From UBA1715 sp045615765 (GTDB lineage Bacteria; Bacteroidota; Bacteroidia; Bacteroidales; UBA1715): 64,000 nt of DNA. The notes below the pieces were generated by a model that saw only the letters and a program-made list of their open reading frames with translations, had not been told where the DNA came from and did not search any database. Location: the NCBI GenBank assembly GCA_045615765.1, contig JAZLFM010000010.1, positions 62,001 to 126,000 on the forward strand, read 5' to 3'. Made by a program: the position numbers and the translations under genes. Positions 31,493-40,500 of this stretch are shown here, in pieces (positions within the stretch are counted from its first letter, which is position 1; each line of letters begins with the position of its first letter).

Positions 31493-32593
31493 ATGAAGAA
31501 ACTTTTATTATGTATTGCCACAAGTGTAATGGCAATGGGTGCAGTGGCACAAATTCAAGTTAAAAGTAATGGTACGGTGGTTTTCCCAAACAACGTTAAA
31601 ATAGAAAACACCTCTGGTAATATTTATTTACCTGGTAATACGGACATACGTTTCGGATGTGATGCGACATGGGCATCACCAAAATGGGCAGTTGAATATT
31701 TTGGAGGTGGTTTGAATTTCTGGAAGCCAAATAATCCTGCCGGTTCTCAGGATTACTTGTTTTTTCTTAGTGATAATGGTCGTGTAGGTATCGGTTGTGG
31801 CAACTCTCCTCTCAACAAGTTACATGTTGTTGGCAACGTTTACATACAAGCAGCAAGCGGCTCTGGATCATTGCAAATACAAACAGGTACAAGCGATCCA
31901 CGCCTTGCAACAAGCAGTACTGATATTGTTTTGTATAGAAGTTCATTAAATGCCTTTGCGAACCTTCAATGCTTAAGATTATATGAAAAATCTGACAGTG
32001 TTGCTAAAACAAATATTAAACATTTAGAATATGGTTCATTGGATAAAATCTGTAAACTAAATGGATATTCATATAATTGGAAAAACGATGATTCTGGAAA
32101 AATAGAAATTGGATTTATAGCACAGGATGTAGAGAAGGTTTTCCCTGAAATTGTAAAGACTGTTGATAGTACAGGTGAAAAAATGTTGGCATATACCAGT
32201 ATCATTCCTCATTTGGTTGAAGCAATAAAAGAGCAGCAAAAAGAAATAGAAGACTTGAAATCTCAGTTAAATGCAGAAAAATCCTACGAACTAAAATCGA
32301 CTTCTGTTGTAGATATTCATTCTTCGGTAGAACAGGCTTCTCTTTCTCAAAACAAACCCAATCCATTCTCTACCAACACACGTATAGAAATGATAATCCC
32401 AGAAACAGTAGCGGATGCAGTTTTATATATCTACGATTTACAAGGCAAGCAAGTTAAATCAATTATGGTAACAGGAAGAGGCAACACTTCCGAAACAATA
32501 TTCGGAAATGAATTAGAAGCCGGACTATATATCTATAGCCTTGTAACTGATGGCAAGTTGGTTGGTAGCAAACAAATGATTTTAACGGAATAA
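31493..32593 (+). CDS. T9SS-secreted protein with S74-type tail-fibre chaperone domain
   Basis: The 366-residue protein has a signal peptide (MKKLLLCIATSVMAMGAVAQ), a beta-rich N-terminal half with tail-fibre-like repeats, a peptidase S74 intramolecular chaperone domain at about 180-270 (SDSVAKTNIKHLEYGSLDKI, IGFIAQDVEKVFPEIVK, YTSIIPHLVEAIKEQQKEIE), and a type A T9SS sorting domain (QNKPNPFSTNTRIEMIIPE to the end, LEAGLYIYSLVTDGKLVGSK). It would trimerise, be cut by its own S74 domain and be attached to the surface. The start at 31493 is chosen for the signal peptide. Confidence 0.93.
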   Translation: MKKLLLCIATSVMAMGAVAQIQVKSNGTVVFPNNVKIENTSGNIYLPGNTDIRFGCDATWASPKWAVEYFGGGLNFWKPNNPAGSQDYLFFLSDNGRVGIGCGNSPLNKLHVVGNVYIQAASGSGSLQIQTGTSDPRLATSSTDIVLYRSSLNAFANLQCLRLYEKSDSVAKTNIKHLEYGSLDKICKLNGYSYNWKNDDSGKIEIGFIAQDVEKVFPEIVKTVDSTGEKMLAYTSIIPHLVEAIKEQQKEIEDLKSQLNAEKSYELKSTSVVDIHSSVEQASLSQNKPNPFSTNTRIEMIIPETVADAVLYIYDLQGKQVKSIMVTGRGNTSETIFGNELEAGLYIYSLVTDGKLVGSKQMILTE

Positions 32594-32661
32594 AACGAAG
32601 AAAGAGCATATATTTCATAAGTGTTAAAATAATTATATAAACAATTTAAAATTAAAGAATT

Positions 32662-33522
32662 ATGAAGAAGTTATTAATTTTTATGTTAGGCTTAGCTACT
32701 GTAGTTGCAACATACGCACAAGATTATTATTGGTATGAAAATGAAAAGATATCAATAGAAGAGGTGGGAACACAATTCTATATTGCGTTTGAAGATGAAA
32801 ATATAGATAAGGTCTTAGAGCAAAACAAAAATTTGGTTATCTACAAGGGAGATTTAGGTTTGAAAGGAATTAACTATATATCTTCCTCAGAAGACGAGTT
32901 GGGGAAAATCCACTGGGCAATTGTAGAAAAGGAGCTAAAAGACGCTATCGTCGATCAATATGACATATTGTATTGCACTTCAAATTACACATCGGAAAAT
33001 ACATATAAAGAGTCTGCATGCATCTCTAACATATTTTATGTGAAATTAAAACAACAAGAAGACTATTCGTTTTTAGAAGAAAAAGCAAAAGAATTGAATG
33101 TAACGATAGTAGGAGAGGATAAAACTTTTCCATTATTGTATATCCTACTATGCAATAAAACTACAGAGGGGAATGCCTTAACTTGTGCAAATGCTTTCTA
33201 CGAGACAGGGAAATATGCATATACGGAGGTTAATTGGATGATGTCGTTAAGACCTGCAGATGATGTCGAAAGTAGCATTTCTGCATGCCAGAAAGACGAA
33301 TTTGATGTAAAAATACAAGAAATGTCTATTGTGATAAAACCTCTTGTTGATATATCTAAGTCATGTTTGTTCTGTTTGTATGACATAAAAGGTACTTTAT
33401 TATACTCTACTCATTTGGATAATGGTGTTTTATCCTATAACATATCTCATTTGCAAAACGGTGTGTATTTCTATAAATTGAGCACCATCAACACTCAAAA
33501 ATCAGGGAAAATTATCAAATAG
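32662..33522 (+). CDS. T9SS-secreted orphan S8-type prodomain protein
   Basis: The 286-residue protein has a signal peptide (MKKLLIFMLGLATVVATYAQ). About 190 following residues are paralogous to the N-terminal region of the subtilase next door (shared marks DYYWYE, SNIFYVKLK versus SNLFYVKLK, PLLYIL, NAFYETGKYAYTE versus NLFYESGRFEYAE). The catalytic domain is absent and a type A sorting domain follows directly (LFCLYDIKGTLLYSTHLDNG, LQNGVYFYKLSTINTQKSGK). It lies seven bases before the protease gene. It may be a secreted inhibitor or chaperone of the neighbour, or the remnant of a second protease after internal deletion. Confidence 0.82.
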   Translation: MKKLLIFMLGLATVVATYAQDYYWYENEKISIEEVGTQFYIAFEDENIDKVLEQNKNLVIYKGDLGLKGINYISSSEDELGKIHWAIVEKELKDAIVDQYDILYCTSNYTSENTYKESACISNIFYVKLKQQEDYSFLEEKAKELNVTIVGEDKTFPLLYILLCNKTTEGNALTCANAFYETGKYAYTEVNWMMSLRPADDVESSISACQKDEFDVKIQEMSIVIKPLVDISKSCLFCLYDIKGTLLYSTHLDNGVLSYNISHLQNGVYFYKLSTINTQKSGKIIK

Positions 33523-33528
33523 ACGTCT

Positions 33529-35256
33529 ATGAGAAAATTACTTTTTATTGTCGCATTTTTTATAGGAGCATTATGCTCCTATGGACAATGTGACTATTAT
33601 TGGTACGAAGGAAAGAAAATACATTTAGAAAGCGTTGAAACAGAATATTTTATATACTATGAGAGTTCGTCCTTAGAAAGTTATTTAGAAAAACAACCTT
33701 CTGAGCAACTTCTTAGAAAGGGCGAATACACGAGTGCGGATATTCGAAAATCGCTTCCTGCTAATGCGCATTGGGCATTGGTAACATCTTCTTTGTTTGA
33801 AACAATAAGGGAGAATTTTCTAATTAATTATTTTATGCCCAACTATAAATTGCCAACAGGAGGGAATGTTGGCGTTTCAAATCTTTTTTATGTCAAACTT
33901 AAGACAAAAGAAGACTATAAGCATTTAAAATCATTGGCAGAGGAATATTCTTTGGATATTTTAGGAAATGATGAAACAAACCCCCTATTGTATATATTAA
34001 AGTGTAATATTTCAACAGACATTAACGCTTTATGTGCCGCTAACCTATTCTACGAATCAGGAAGATTCGAATATGCAGAACCAGATTTAATGGGAGGTAT
34101 AAAGTTAGCTTGTGCAAACGATAGTTTATTTAGTCAACAATGGAATATTAATGGTTCAAGATCAATAGGATATGGTATAGGATTTTGTGAAACTTCAACA
34201 TTAACTTTAGGCGACCCATCTATTGTCGTCGCAATTATAGATGAGGGTGTGGATAAGCAGCATCCTGATTTGCAAAACATTCACTCCGCAAGTTTTCATT
34301 GTGAAGCAGAAGCATCTCCAAGTGCTTTGATTGGTAACCATGGTACAAAATGTGCAGGGATAATTGGAGCAAAACCTAATAATGGCATTGGAGTTGCTGG
34401 TATTGCCCCTAATTGTCCTATAATGGTTATTAGTTCTTTCTTACAATCTTCCGCTGACGGAATGAGAGTTATTGCCAAAGGTTTTGATTTTGCGGTAAAT
34501 AACGGTGCAAGTGTGATTAGTAATTCTTGGCGGTCTCTATATAATAGTTCAACATTAAATGATGCGATATTAAATGCTATAAGGAATGGAAGAAATGGTT
34601 TAGGATGCGTAGTTGTTTTTGCAGCTGGTAACGAAAATTCCAGTGTTGCCTATCCCGCCAACTTTAATGACTCAATTTTAGTAGTAGGAGCAATGTCTCC
34701 TTGCGGGGAAAGAAAAAATCCTAACTCCTGTGATGGTGAAAATTGGGGAAGTAACTATGGAACAAAGTTAGATGTTGTGGCACCTGGCGTAAATATACCT
34801 ACAACAACAATTCACACGCAGAATGACGGGTATGTAACCAATTTTAATGGAACTTCTGCTGCATGTCCTCATGCCGCTGCCGTTGCGGCCTTAATATTAT
34901 CTCTCAACCCTTCTTTAACTCAAAAAGAAGTCTGCGATATTATTGAAGGTTCTGCACAAAAAATACGACCAGATTTATATACGTATGGTAACTATAGTAA
35001 TAGAAGTAATGGGACTTGGAATCAAGAGGTTGGTTACGGGTTGTTGGACGCTGCTGCTGCATTAGAGGTCGTTTGTCCTACGGTTTTTTATAATAACCAT
35101 ACTGTAACTTCAAATACAACAGTCTCGGGTTGTACCATCAAAGTGTCTAATGTCGTTATTCAAAACAATGCAAATGTTGTATTTGATGCTGAACAAACTA
35201 CCACTATAAACGGACCGTTTCAAGTGAATTTAGGTTCAACCTTGGAAGTAAGATAA
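33529..35256 (+). CDS. Secreted subtilisin-like serine protease (S8)
   Basis: The 575-residue protein has a signal peptide, a long prodomain (about 21-195) and an S8 catalytic domain with D238 (AIIDEGVD), H271 (GNHGTKCAG), oxyanion N368 (AAGNEN) and S443 (FNGTSAACPHAA). The end (about 520-575, HTVTSNTTVSGCTIKVSNVV) resembles the coat-hanger stack repeats of Bacteroidetes surface proteins; no standard T9SS type A signal is visible. An extracellular or surface protease. It follows the orphan prodomain gene by six bases. Confidence 0.94.
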   Translation: MRKLLFIVAFFIGALCSYGQCDYYWYEGKKIHLESVETEYFIYYESSSLESYLEKQPSEQLLRKGEYTSADIRKSLPANAHWALVTSSLFETIRENFLINYFMPNYKLPTGGNVGVSNLFYVKLKTKEDYKHLKSLAEEYSLDILGNDETNPLLYILKCNISTDINALCAANLFYESGRFEYAEPDLMGGIKLACANDSLFSQQWNINGSRSIGYGIGFCETSTLTLGDPSIVVAIIDEGVDKQHPDLQNIHSASFHCEAEASPSALIGNHGTKCAGIIGAKPNNGIGVAGIAPNCPIMVISSFLQSSADGMRVIAKGFDFAVNNGASVISNSWRSLYNSSTLNDAILNAIRNGRNGLGCVVVFAAGNENSSVAYPANFNDSILVVGAMSPCGERKNPNSCDGENWGSNYGTKLDVVAPGVNIPTTTIHTQNDGYVTNFNGTSAACPHAAAVAALILSLNPSLTQKEVCDIIEGSAQKIRPDLYTYGNYSNRSNGTWNQEVGYGLLDAAAALEVVCPTVFYNNHTVTSNTTVSGCTIKVSNVVIQNNANVVFDAEQTTTINGPFQVNLGSTLEVR

Positions 35257-35292
35257 ATTTTTAGTATAATTGTAAAGTCAATAAATAGAAAT

Positions 35293-35646
35293 ATGAAAAA
35301 ACAAATTGTAATTTCCATGCTTGCGATGGCATCGATAGTTGCCTGCAACAAAAACGAAGAAGACAAACCTCAAGTTCAAGGACAAACTGGTATGGAACAA
35401 CTAACGATTCTTAAAGCAGATACACAAACAGGCGATATTTGCGTATCTATAAAAGACGGAGAAACAGAAAGAGATTCATGTTTTAACATTGGTGTTCCTT
35501 TCCATTCTGCAACTCCAACAATTGTTATTGGACAAATTGCTGTAAAAATGGGAGAAGGAGATAATATTCATGATTCTTTGATTGACGTGTATGCTCCTGT
35601 TCCACAACCTGATTTTTCAAAAATGCCTTGTGATACTTGTAAATAA
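35293..35646 (+). CDS. Small lipoprotein, unknown
   Basis: The 117-residue protein has a lipoprotein signal (VISMLAMASIVACNKNEED) with the lipid-bearing Cys at residue 18. The mature part is acidic with five further Cys (TGDICVSIKDGETERDSCF; KMPCDTCK). No family recognised. It follows the subtilase gene by 36 bases. Confidence 0.82.
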   Translation: MKKQIVISMLAMASIVACNKNEEDKPQVQGQTGMEQLTILKADTQTGDICVSIKDGETERDSCFNIGVPFHSATPTIVIGQIAVKMGEGDNIHDSLIDVYAPVPQPDFSKMPCDTCK

Positions 35647-35663
35647 ATTTAGATAATGGCACC

Positions 35664-35936
35664 GTATGCCGTTAGGCATACACGCTTGGTAGAAACAAAC
35701 GATTTCCACCACCATACATTCCGTAGGAATGAACCAAAACGGTTTGTTTCTACGGAATTTTTATTGTTAATGCTGAAAGCCTATCATTTTTTGTAATGGC
35801 TTTCAGCCATTGGGTGCTGGGGGTATATTCTCCCGAGACTTCGTCACGGGTTACTTAATTATTGCCTTGCCAGGCAATAATATATTTTGATTCTTATTCG
35901 CATAAAAAAAGTAATGGCTGTAAGCCAATACAAAAA
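35664..35936. repeat. Island of hairpin repeats (REP-like), no gene
   Basis: The gap 35647-35947 holds no supported gene. It contains GTATGCC-GTTA-GGCATAC (35664-35681), the inverted pair GGTAGAAACAAAC / GTTTGTTTCTAC (35688-35700 and 35742-35753) enclosing CATTCC-GTA-GGAATG (35717-35731), GCTGAAAGCC / GGCTTTCAGC (35772-35781 and 35798-35807), CCCGAGACTTCGTCACGGG (about 35832-35850), TTGCCTTGCCAGGCAA (35863-35878) and GGCTGTAAGCC (35916-35926). This mixed row of short stems is typical of dispersed intergenic repeats in Bacteroidetes. Confidence 0.75.
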
Positions 35937-35947
35937 TCTTAGAACGA

Positions 35948-36214
35948 TTATTTGCCTTCTTCTTTCAGTTTTTCCAACACTTTTTGTAAAGCAACAGCAA
36001 GTTGGTCCGGGCAAGATGTTTGTTTTGGACCACAGGTTATTCCCGATAAGCGTTTGATTGCCTCTTCAGCAGTCATTCCTTCCACCAACTTACCAATTCC
36101 CTTTAGATTGCCATTGCAACCGCCATAGAACACAACATTTGAAATTATATTGTCGTTCAATTCAAAGTCGATTTGTTGGCTACAAGTTCCTACTGTTTTA
36201 TAACGATATTTCAT
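35948..36214 (-). CDS. TSCPD-domain protein (TIGR03905 type)
   Basis: The 88-residue protein carries the family motif QTSCPDQLAVAL and the Gly/Cys turn VVFYGGCNGNLKGI, with Cys at four conserved positions. The domain is shared with the C-terminal region of NrdJ-type ribonucleotide reductases, where it may bind metal or nucleic acid. Function unknown. It is the last gene of a three-gene leftward operon, six bases after the glycosyltransferase. Confidence 0.9.
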   Translation of the reverse strand: MKYRYKTVGTCSQQIDFELNDNIISNVVFYGGCNGNLKGIGKLVEGMTAEEAIKRLSGITCGPKQTSCPDQLAVALQKVLEKLKEEGK

Positions 36215-36220
36215 AGTCTA

Positions 36221-37342
36221 TTACATTAAAGATTTATATACCATATCGGTTTTGCAAGCAAATTCTTTTAGATTAAATTTCTTTGCCTGTTCAAAACCAT
36301 CATTTACCAATTGCATACGAAGATTCTTGTTTTCGTGCAATTCTACAATCGCACGGCTAATACTTTCAACGCTGTAAGGATCAATATAATAGCAAGCATC
36401 GCCACCAACTTCGGGTAACGACGACACATTACTAATAACAACCGGCACACCACTTCGAAATGCCTCCAAAATAGGGATACCAAATCCTTCGTAACACGAC
36501 GGATATAAAAACACCTCTGCACACTGATACACAATAGGTAACACATCGTTTCCAATCGAAGAGCGTACAAGCACCTTATCCTGTAAATTTTCCGCCTCAA
36601 TATAAGCCATCAACTGCTTTTGACAATCACGACCTTTTCCAACAATTACTAATGGTATATCTATCTGATTTTTAACAAGATTGTATGCTTTCACCAAAGA
36701 GAGCACATTTTTTCTATCCATTATGGCACCAACATACAAAAGGTAGGTAGAAGGTAAACCTAATTTTTCAAGAACATTCTTTTTCTCTTCAGCAGTAAAA
36801 CGTGCATCGAAAATCGAACTACAGGTTTGATACACAACTGAAATCTTTTTCGGATCCACATTGAAGAATTTCACAATGTCGTTCTTAGTAGCTTCACTAG
36901 TGGCAATAATGGCATCCGCATTCACACAAGAATTTCTCCACTTTAAATCATAGATTTTCTTATCAATCAAAGGGAAATCACTCGGGAATAATTTATAAAT
37001 CAAATCATGGATAGTAACCACAGTTTTTATTGTTGTGTCTTCAATGCCCATTGGCAATTCGTGACTCAATCCGTGGTAAATATCGATTTCCTTTTCTATC
37101 AAACTATTTACAATCAAATGCGAGCGCCAAAATGTTTTCGACATAAAAATACTTGGCGTAACTGTCTCGAATTCTTTTGTGAAATAGAAACTCTCGTCAT
37201 TATATGTTATTGACGGAGAGTACAATATATATGAGTTATCGGGATAATACTCCTTTAGACTTCGTAACAGACTTCGACTATAATTTCCAAGCCCTGTTGT
37301 ATTATGAAACAAACGCTTTGCGTCGAAACCTATTTTGTACAT
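36221..37342 (-). CDS. Glycosyltransferase family 4
   Basis: The 373-residue GT-B enzyme has the donor-binding C-lobe motifs YVGAIMDRKNVLSLVKAYNL and the E-x-F-G-x-P-x-x-E signature as YEGFGIPILEAFRSGVPVV. The N-lobe begins KIGFDAKRLFHNTTGLGNYS. It transfers a sugar from a nucleotide donor in envelope polysaccharide or glycan synthesis; donor and acceptor are unknown. One base separates it from the LutA-like gene upstream. Confidence 0.93.
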   Translation of the reverse strand: MYKIGFDAKRLFHNTTGLGNYSRSLLRSLKEYYPDNSYILYSPSITYNDESFYFTKEFETVTPSIFMSKTFWRSHLIVNSLIEKEIDIYHGLSHELPMGIEDTTIKTVVTIHDLIYKLFPSDFPLIDKKIYDLKWRNSCVNADAIIATSEATKNDIVKFFNVDPKKISVVYQTCSSIFDARFTAEEKKNVLEKLGLPSTYLLYVGAIMDRKNVLSLVKAYNLVKNQIDIPLVIVGKGRDCQKQLMAYIEAENLQDKVLVRSSIGNDVLPIVYQCAEVFLYPSCYEGFGIPILEAFRSGVPVVISNVSSLPEVGGDACYYIDPYSVESISRAIVELHENKNLRMQLVNDGFEQAKKFNLKEFACKTDMVYKSLM

Positions 37343-37343
37343 A

Positions 37344-38060
37344 TTAGAAGTTCGCTAAAATGTCAACAATGTGTATAACCTTGATTGGTAGATTATTACG
37401 GTCGATATAAGCTTTTATGTTCATTAAGCACGAATACTCAGTTCCCGTAATATATTCAGCACCAGTTTCCAATGCAAAGCGCACCTTTTGTTCAACCATT
37501 GCCGAAGAAATATCCTTTTGCTTGATAGAAAAAGTACCACCAAATCCGCAACAAGTCGTACTTTCTTCCATTTCTACGATTTCCAACCCTTTCACATTCG
37601 AAAGCAATGTACGTGGTTCTGTTACCATACCATATTCTCGTAAAGCCGAGCACGAATCATGAACAGTCACTTTTGCATTAAAAGTTGCCCCTAAATCAGT
37701 TACTTTCACAACATTTACAAGAAAATCACAGATGTCATAAATTCTATTCGAAAGAGATTCTGCTTGTTGTTTTTCTGCCGCATCGTCGAACAACGAAGCA
37801 TAGCGGCGTTTTATAAAACCAGTACAAGATCCACCTGGACTTACTATCATTCTATCGCCTTCGAAATCCTTTAGAAATTTACGGGCAAGTTCTTGTGTTT
37901 CTTTTGTATAGCCACTATTGAACTGTGGTTGACCGCAACAAGTTTGTTTCGGATTGTAGTTAGTCTCACAACCAACACGATTCAATATTTTTATAAGATT
38001 TTCCCCTGTTTCAGGAGTCAACTGATCAACAAAACAAGGTATAAACAAATCAACTTTCAT
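37344..38060 (-). CDS. LutA/YkgE-like cysteine-rich (Fe-S) protein
   Basis: The 238-residue protein has two CCG domains (QTCCGQPQFNSGY; STTCCGFGGTFSIK) as in LutA, a component of the lactate utilisation complex. The partner genes lutB and lutC are not adjacent, so the role in lactate oxidation is uncertain here. It starts the leftward operon under a good -7 element. Confidence 0.93.
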   Translation of the reverse strand: MKVDLFIPCFVDQLTPETGENLIKILNRVGCETNYNPKQTCCGQPQFNSGYTKETQELARKFLKDFEGDRMIVSPGGSCTGFIKRRYASLFDDAAEKQQAESLSNRIYDICDFLVNVVKVTDLGATFNAKVTVHDSCSALREYGMVTEPRTLLSNVKGLEIVEMEESTTCCGFGGTFSIKQKDISSAMVEQKVRFALETGAEYITGTEYSCLMNIKAYIDRNNLPIKVIHIVDILANF

Positions 38061-38077
38061 ACTAAAACTTTATAACA

Positions 38078-38085
38078 CAAAAGTA
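38078..38085 (-). promoter_or_regulatory. -7 element of the lutA-like/GT4/TSCPD operon
   Basis: On the minus strand TACTTTTG matches TAnnTTTG exactly, 17 bases before the ATG at 38060. No clear -33 TTG is present at the usual distance. Confidence 0.55.
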
Positions 38086-38116
38086 ATATTTATCATTAAC
38101 ATTATAAACTTTTAAC

Positions 38117-39454
38117 CTAATCTCTTTTAAAAATATCGCGCGTATAAACCTTATCTTTCACATCATCAAGGCAGCTATCGTATCGATTCGCAATAATTGC
38201 CTGACATTGTTCTTTAAACTTCGCCAAATCGTTTACTACCACACTACCAAAGAATGTACTGCCATCCTCCAAAGTTGGCTCATAAATTACTACTTGTGCG
38301 CCTTTTGCCTTTATACGCTTCATTACTCCCTGTATAGAACTTTGACGGAAATTGTCGCTGTTGCTCTTCATCGTAAGACGGAACACACCGATAGTCACCG
38401 ACTTTTCTTGCGATTTATCGAAGCCATTGGCATTGCTATAACCATAGTAACCTGCTTTTGCAAGCACTTGGTCGGCAATGAAATCTTTACGAGTACGGTT
38501 ACTTTCTACTATAGCCGACATCATATTTTGAGGGACATCTTGATAGTTTGCAAGCAACTGTTTAGTATCTTTAGGAAGACAGTAGCCGCCATAACCAAAC
38601 GAAGGATTATTATAATGAACGCCAATTCGAGGATCCAAGCCAACACCTTGAATAATTGCTTGAGAATCAAGACCTTTTACTTCGGCGTATGTATCCAATT
38701 CATTAAAATAACTGACACGCAAAGCAAGGTACGTATTTGCGAACAATTTTACCGCTTCGGCTTCGGTCATACCCATAAAAAGCGTATCAATAGATTCTTT
38801 TATTGCACCTTCTTGCAATAACTCGGCAAACGTATGTGCTGCCTGTTCCAAATTGTCACCAATAATCTTTCGCACCAAAGCTTCCTCATCGCCAAACTGC
38901 TCTGAATCTTTCGGATAACCGACAATTATTCGGCTTGGGTACAAGTTGTCGTACAACGCCTTACTTTCGCGAAGAAATTCCGGAGAAAACAACAAATTCA
39001 GTTTGCGGTCATTCCAACCATTTGCAATAAACTTAGTTGCATACTTTTTATACAGAGAACGGCAATAGCCAACAGGTATAGTACTTTTTATGATCATTAT
39101 TGCCTGTGGATTTACCTCCAGCACCAAATCAATCACCTCTTCCACATGGCTTGTGTCGAAATAATTTTTTACCGGATCATAATTCGTTGGAGCTGCAATG
39201 ACTACAAAATCAGCATTTTTGTATGCTTCCGCGCCATCTAATGTGGCAGTTAGACGCAATTCTTTTTCGGCTAAGAATTTTTCAATATACTCATCTTGTA
39301 TTGGCGATTTCTTGTTATTTATCATTGCCACCTTTTCAGGAACAACATCGACTGCCGTAACCATATGTTTTTGAGCTAAAAGTGTAGCAATACTTAAACC
39401 TACATAACCCGTTCCTGCAACTGCAATATGTAAATCTGCAAAACTTTTATTCAT
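38117..39454 (-). CDS. UDP-glucose 6-dehydrogenase-like nucleotide sugar dehydrogenase
   Basis: The 445-residue enzyme has an N-terminal NAD-binding motif AVAGTGYVGLSIATLL (11-26) and the catalytic Cys at 292 in GYGGYCLPKDTKQLL. It shows AAPTNYDP and KSTIPVGY typical for this family. It oxidises UDP-glucose (or a similar sugar nucleotide) to the uronic acid for surface polysaccharide. The neighbouring glycosyltransferase is consistent with that pathway. Confidence 0.94.
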   Translation of the reverse strand: MNKSFADLHIAVAGTGYVGLSIATLLAQKHMVTAVDVVPEKVAMINNKKSPIQDEYIEKFLAEKELRLTATLDGAEAYKNADFVVIAAPTNYDPVKNYFDTSHVEEVIDLVLEVNPQAIMIIKSTIPVGYCRSLYKKYATKFIANGWNDRKLNLLFSPEFLRESKALYDNLYPSRIIVGYPKDSEQFGDEEALVRKIIGDNLEQAAHTFAELLQEGAIKESIDTLFMGMTEAEAVKLFANTYLALRVSYFNELDTYAEVKGLDSQAIIQGVGLDPRIGVHYNNPSFGYGGYCLPKDTKQLLANYQDVPQNMMSAIVESNRTRKDFIADQVLAKAGYYGYSNANGFDKSQEKSVTIGVFRLTMKSNSDNFRQSSIQGVMKRIKAKGAQVVIYEPTLEDGSTFFGSVVVNDLAKFKEQCQAIIANRYDSCLDDVKDKVYTRDIFKRD

Positions 39455-39566
39455 AGTATTTCTTCCCTATTCACTAAAGATGGCATAAAATTACAGTTTT
39501 TATAAATGTGTTCCACCATTTTGTCAAAAAATAAGTAACTTGCACTCGTTTTAAATACGATTCGAG

Positions 39567-40301
39567 ATGAAAAAACACATTCCTAATACACTCACAATCT
39601 GCAATTTGCTTTGTGGTGTATTTTCTGTAGTAATTTCAACGACCCAATTCAAATCGCTAGAACTTGCCGTTGCATTGATTTTTTTGGGAGCTGTTTTCGA
39701 TTTTTTTGATGGTTTTTCAGCACGATTACTAAAAGTTGCATCTCCTATCGGAAAAGAACTAGACTCACTTGCCGACCTCATCACATTCGGTTTTGCACCT
39801 GCAGCCATAACATCAAGTATCATCTTCGATTTTATATATGGAGGCCAACTAACCGACTATGAAACAATCAGCACTTGTGCGCTTGTTCTTACATTTTTCC
39901 CATACATCATAGTAGCATTTTCGGCACTTCGTTTGGCAAAATTCAATCTAGACACGCGCCAAGCACATTCATTCATTGGATTGCCTACTCCTGCAAATGC
40001 AATTTTTTTTGCAAGTTTTGCATTTCTACCAAGCATCGACTGGGAAATCTTTCCTGTTGTGCTTGATGTTCTTTGTCTTATTTTCTCTTTATTACTTGTG
40101 TCCGAAATTCCTATGTTCTCGCTCAAATTCCAAAACTATTCGTGGGCAGACAATAAAATTCGTTTTTCGTTCTTGATTTGCGCAATTATTTTATTGGCTA
40201 TATTTCAATTACAGGCACTTACATTCATTATGCTGTTGTACATCGTTCTATCAATTGCCGACGATGTGGTGAATAAAAAAACAGCTAACAATTTGGAATA
40301 A
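39567..40301 (+). CDS. pssA: CDP-diacylglycerol-serine O-phosphatidyltransferase
   Basis: The 244-residue integral membrane enzyme has the CDP-alcohol phosphotransferase motif D-G-x-x-A-R-x8-G-x3-D-x3-D as DGFSARLLKVASPIGKELDS followed by LAD. The N-terminus IPNTLTICNLLCGVFSVV is typical for PssA. It makes phosphatidylserine, the precursor of phosphatidylethanolamine. Confidence 0.95.
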   Translation: MKKHIPNTLTICNLLCGVFSVVISTTQFKSLELAVALIFLGAVFDFFDGFSARLLKVASPIGKELDSLADLITFGFAPAAITSSIIFDFIYGGQLTDYETISTCALVLTFFPYIIVAFSALRLAKFNLDTRQAHSFIGLPTPANAIFFASFAFLPSIDWEIFPVVLDVLCLIFSLLLVSEIPMFSLKFQNYSWADNKIRFSFLICAIILLAIFQLQALTFIMLLYIVLSIADDVVNKKTANNLE

Positions 40302-40330
40302 TAATGATATTCCGATGGCGAATGTGTATT

Positions 40331-40419
40331 GGGCGAATGCAATACAACCATTGGGCGTATGCGATAAAATAATATCGGGCGAATGCGATACAATAAAATT
40401 GGGCGTATGCGATACGCCC
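40331..40419. repeat. Tandem minisatellite ending in a palindrome
   Basis: Four units of 22-24 bp begin GGGCG(A/T)ATGC at 40331, 40353, 40377 and 40401. The last unit forms the palindrome GGGCGTATGCGATACGCCC (40401-40419). It lies between pssA and the giant surface protein gene; no gene is seen in 40302-40500. Confidence 0.8.
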
Positions 40420-40500
40420 CTACAATAATCAATAATTATTAACCATTTAATATTAACCATTTTATTGTAACTTTACCCAAATTTATTTGTCTATTTGATA

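Noticed and set aside
40205..40460. Leftward frames with repeated YRIRPI segments
   Set aside because: They translate the GGGCGTATGC minisatellite; no start signal or family support.
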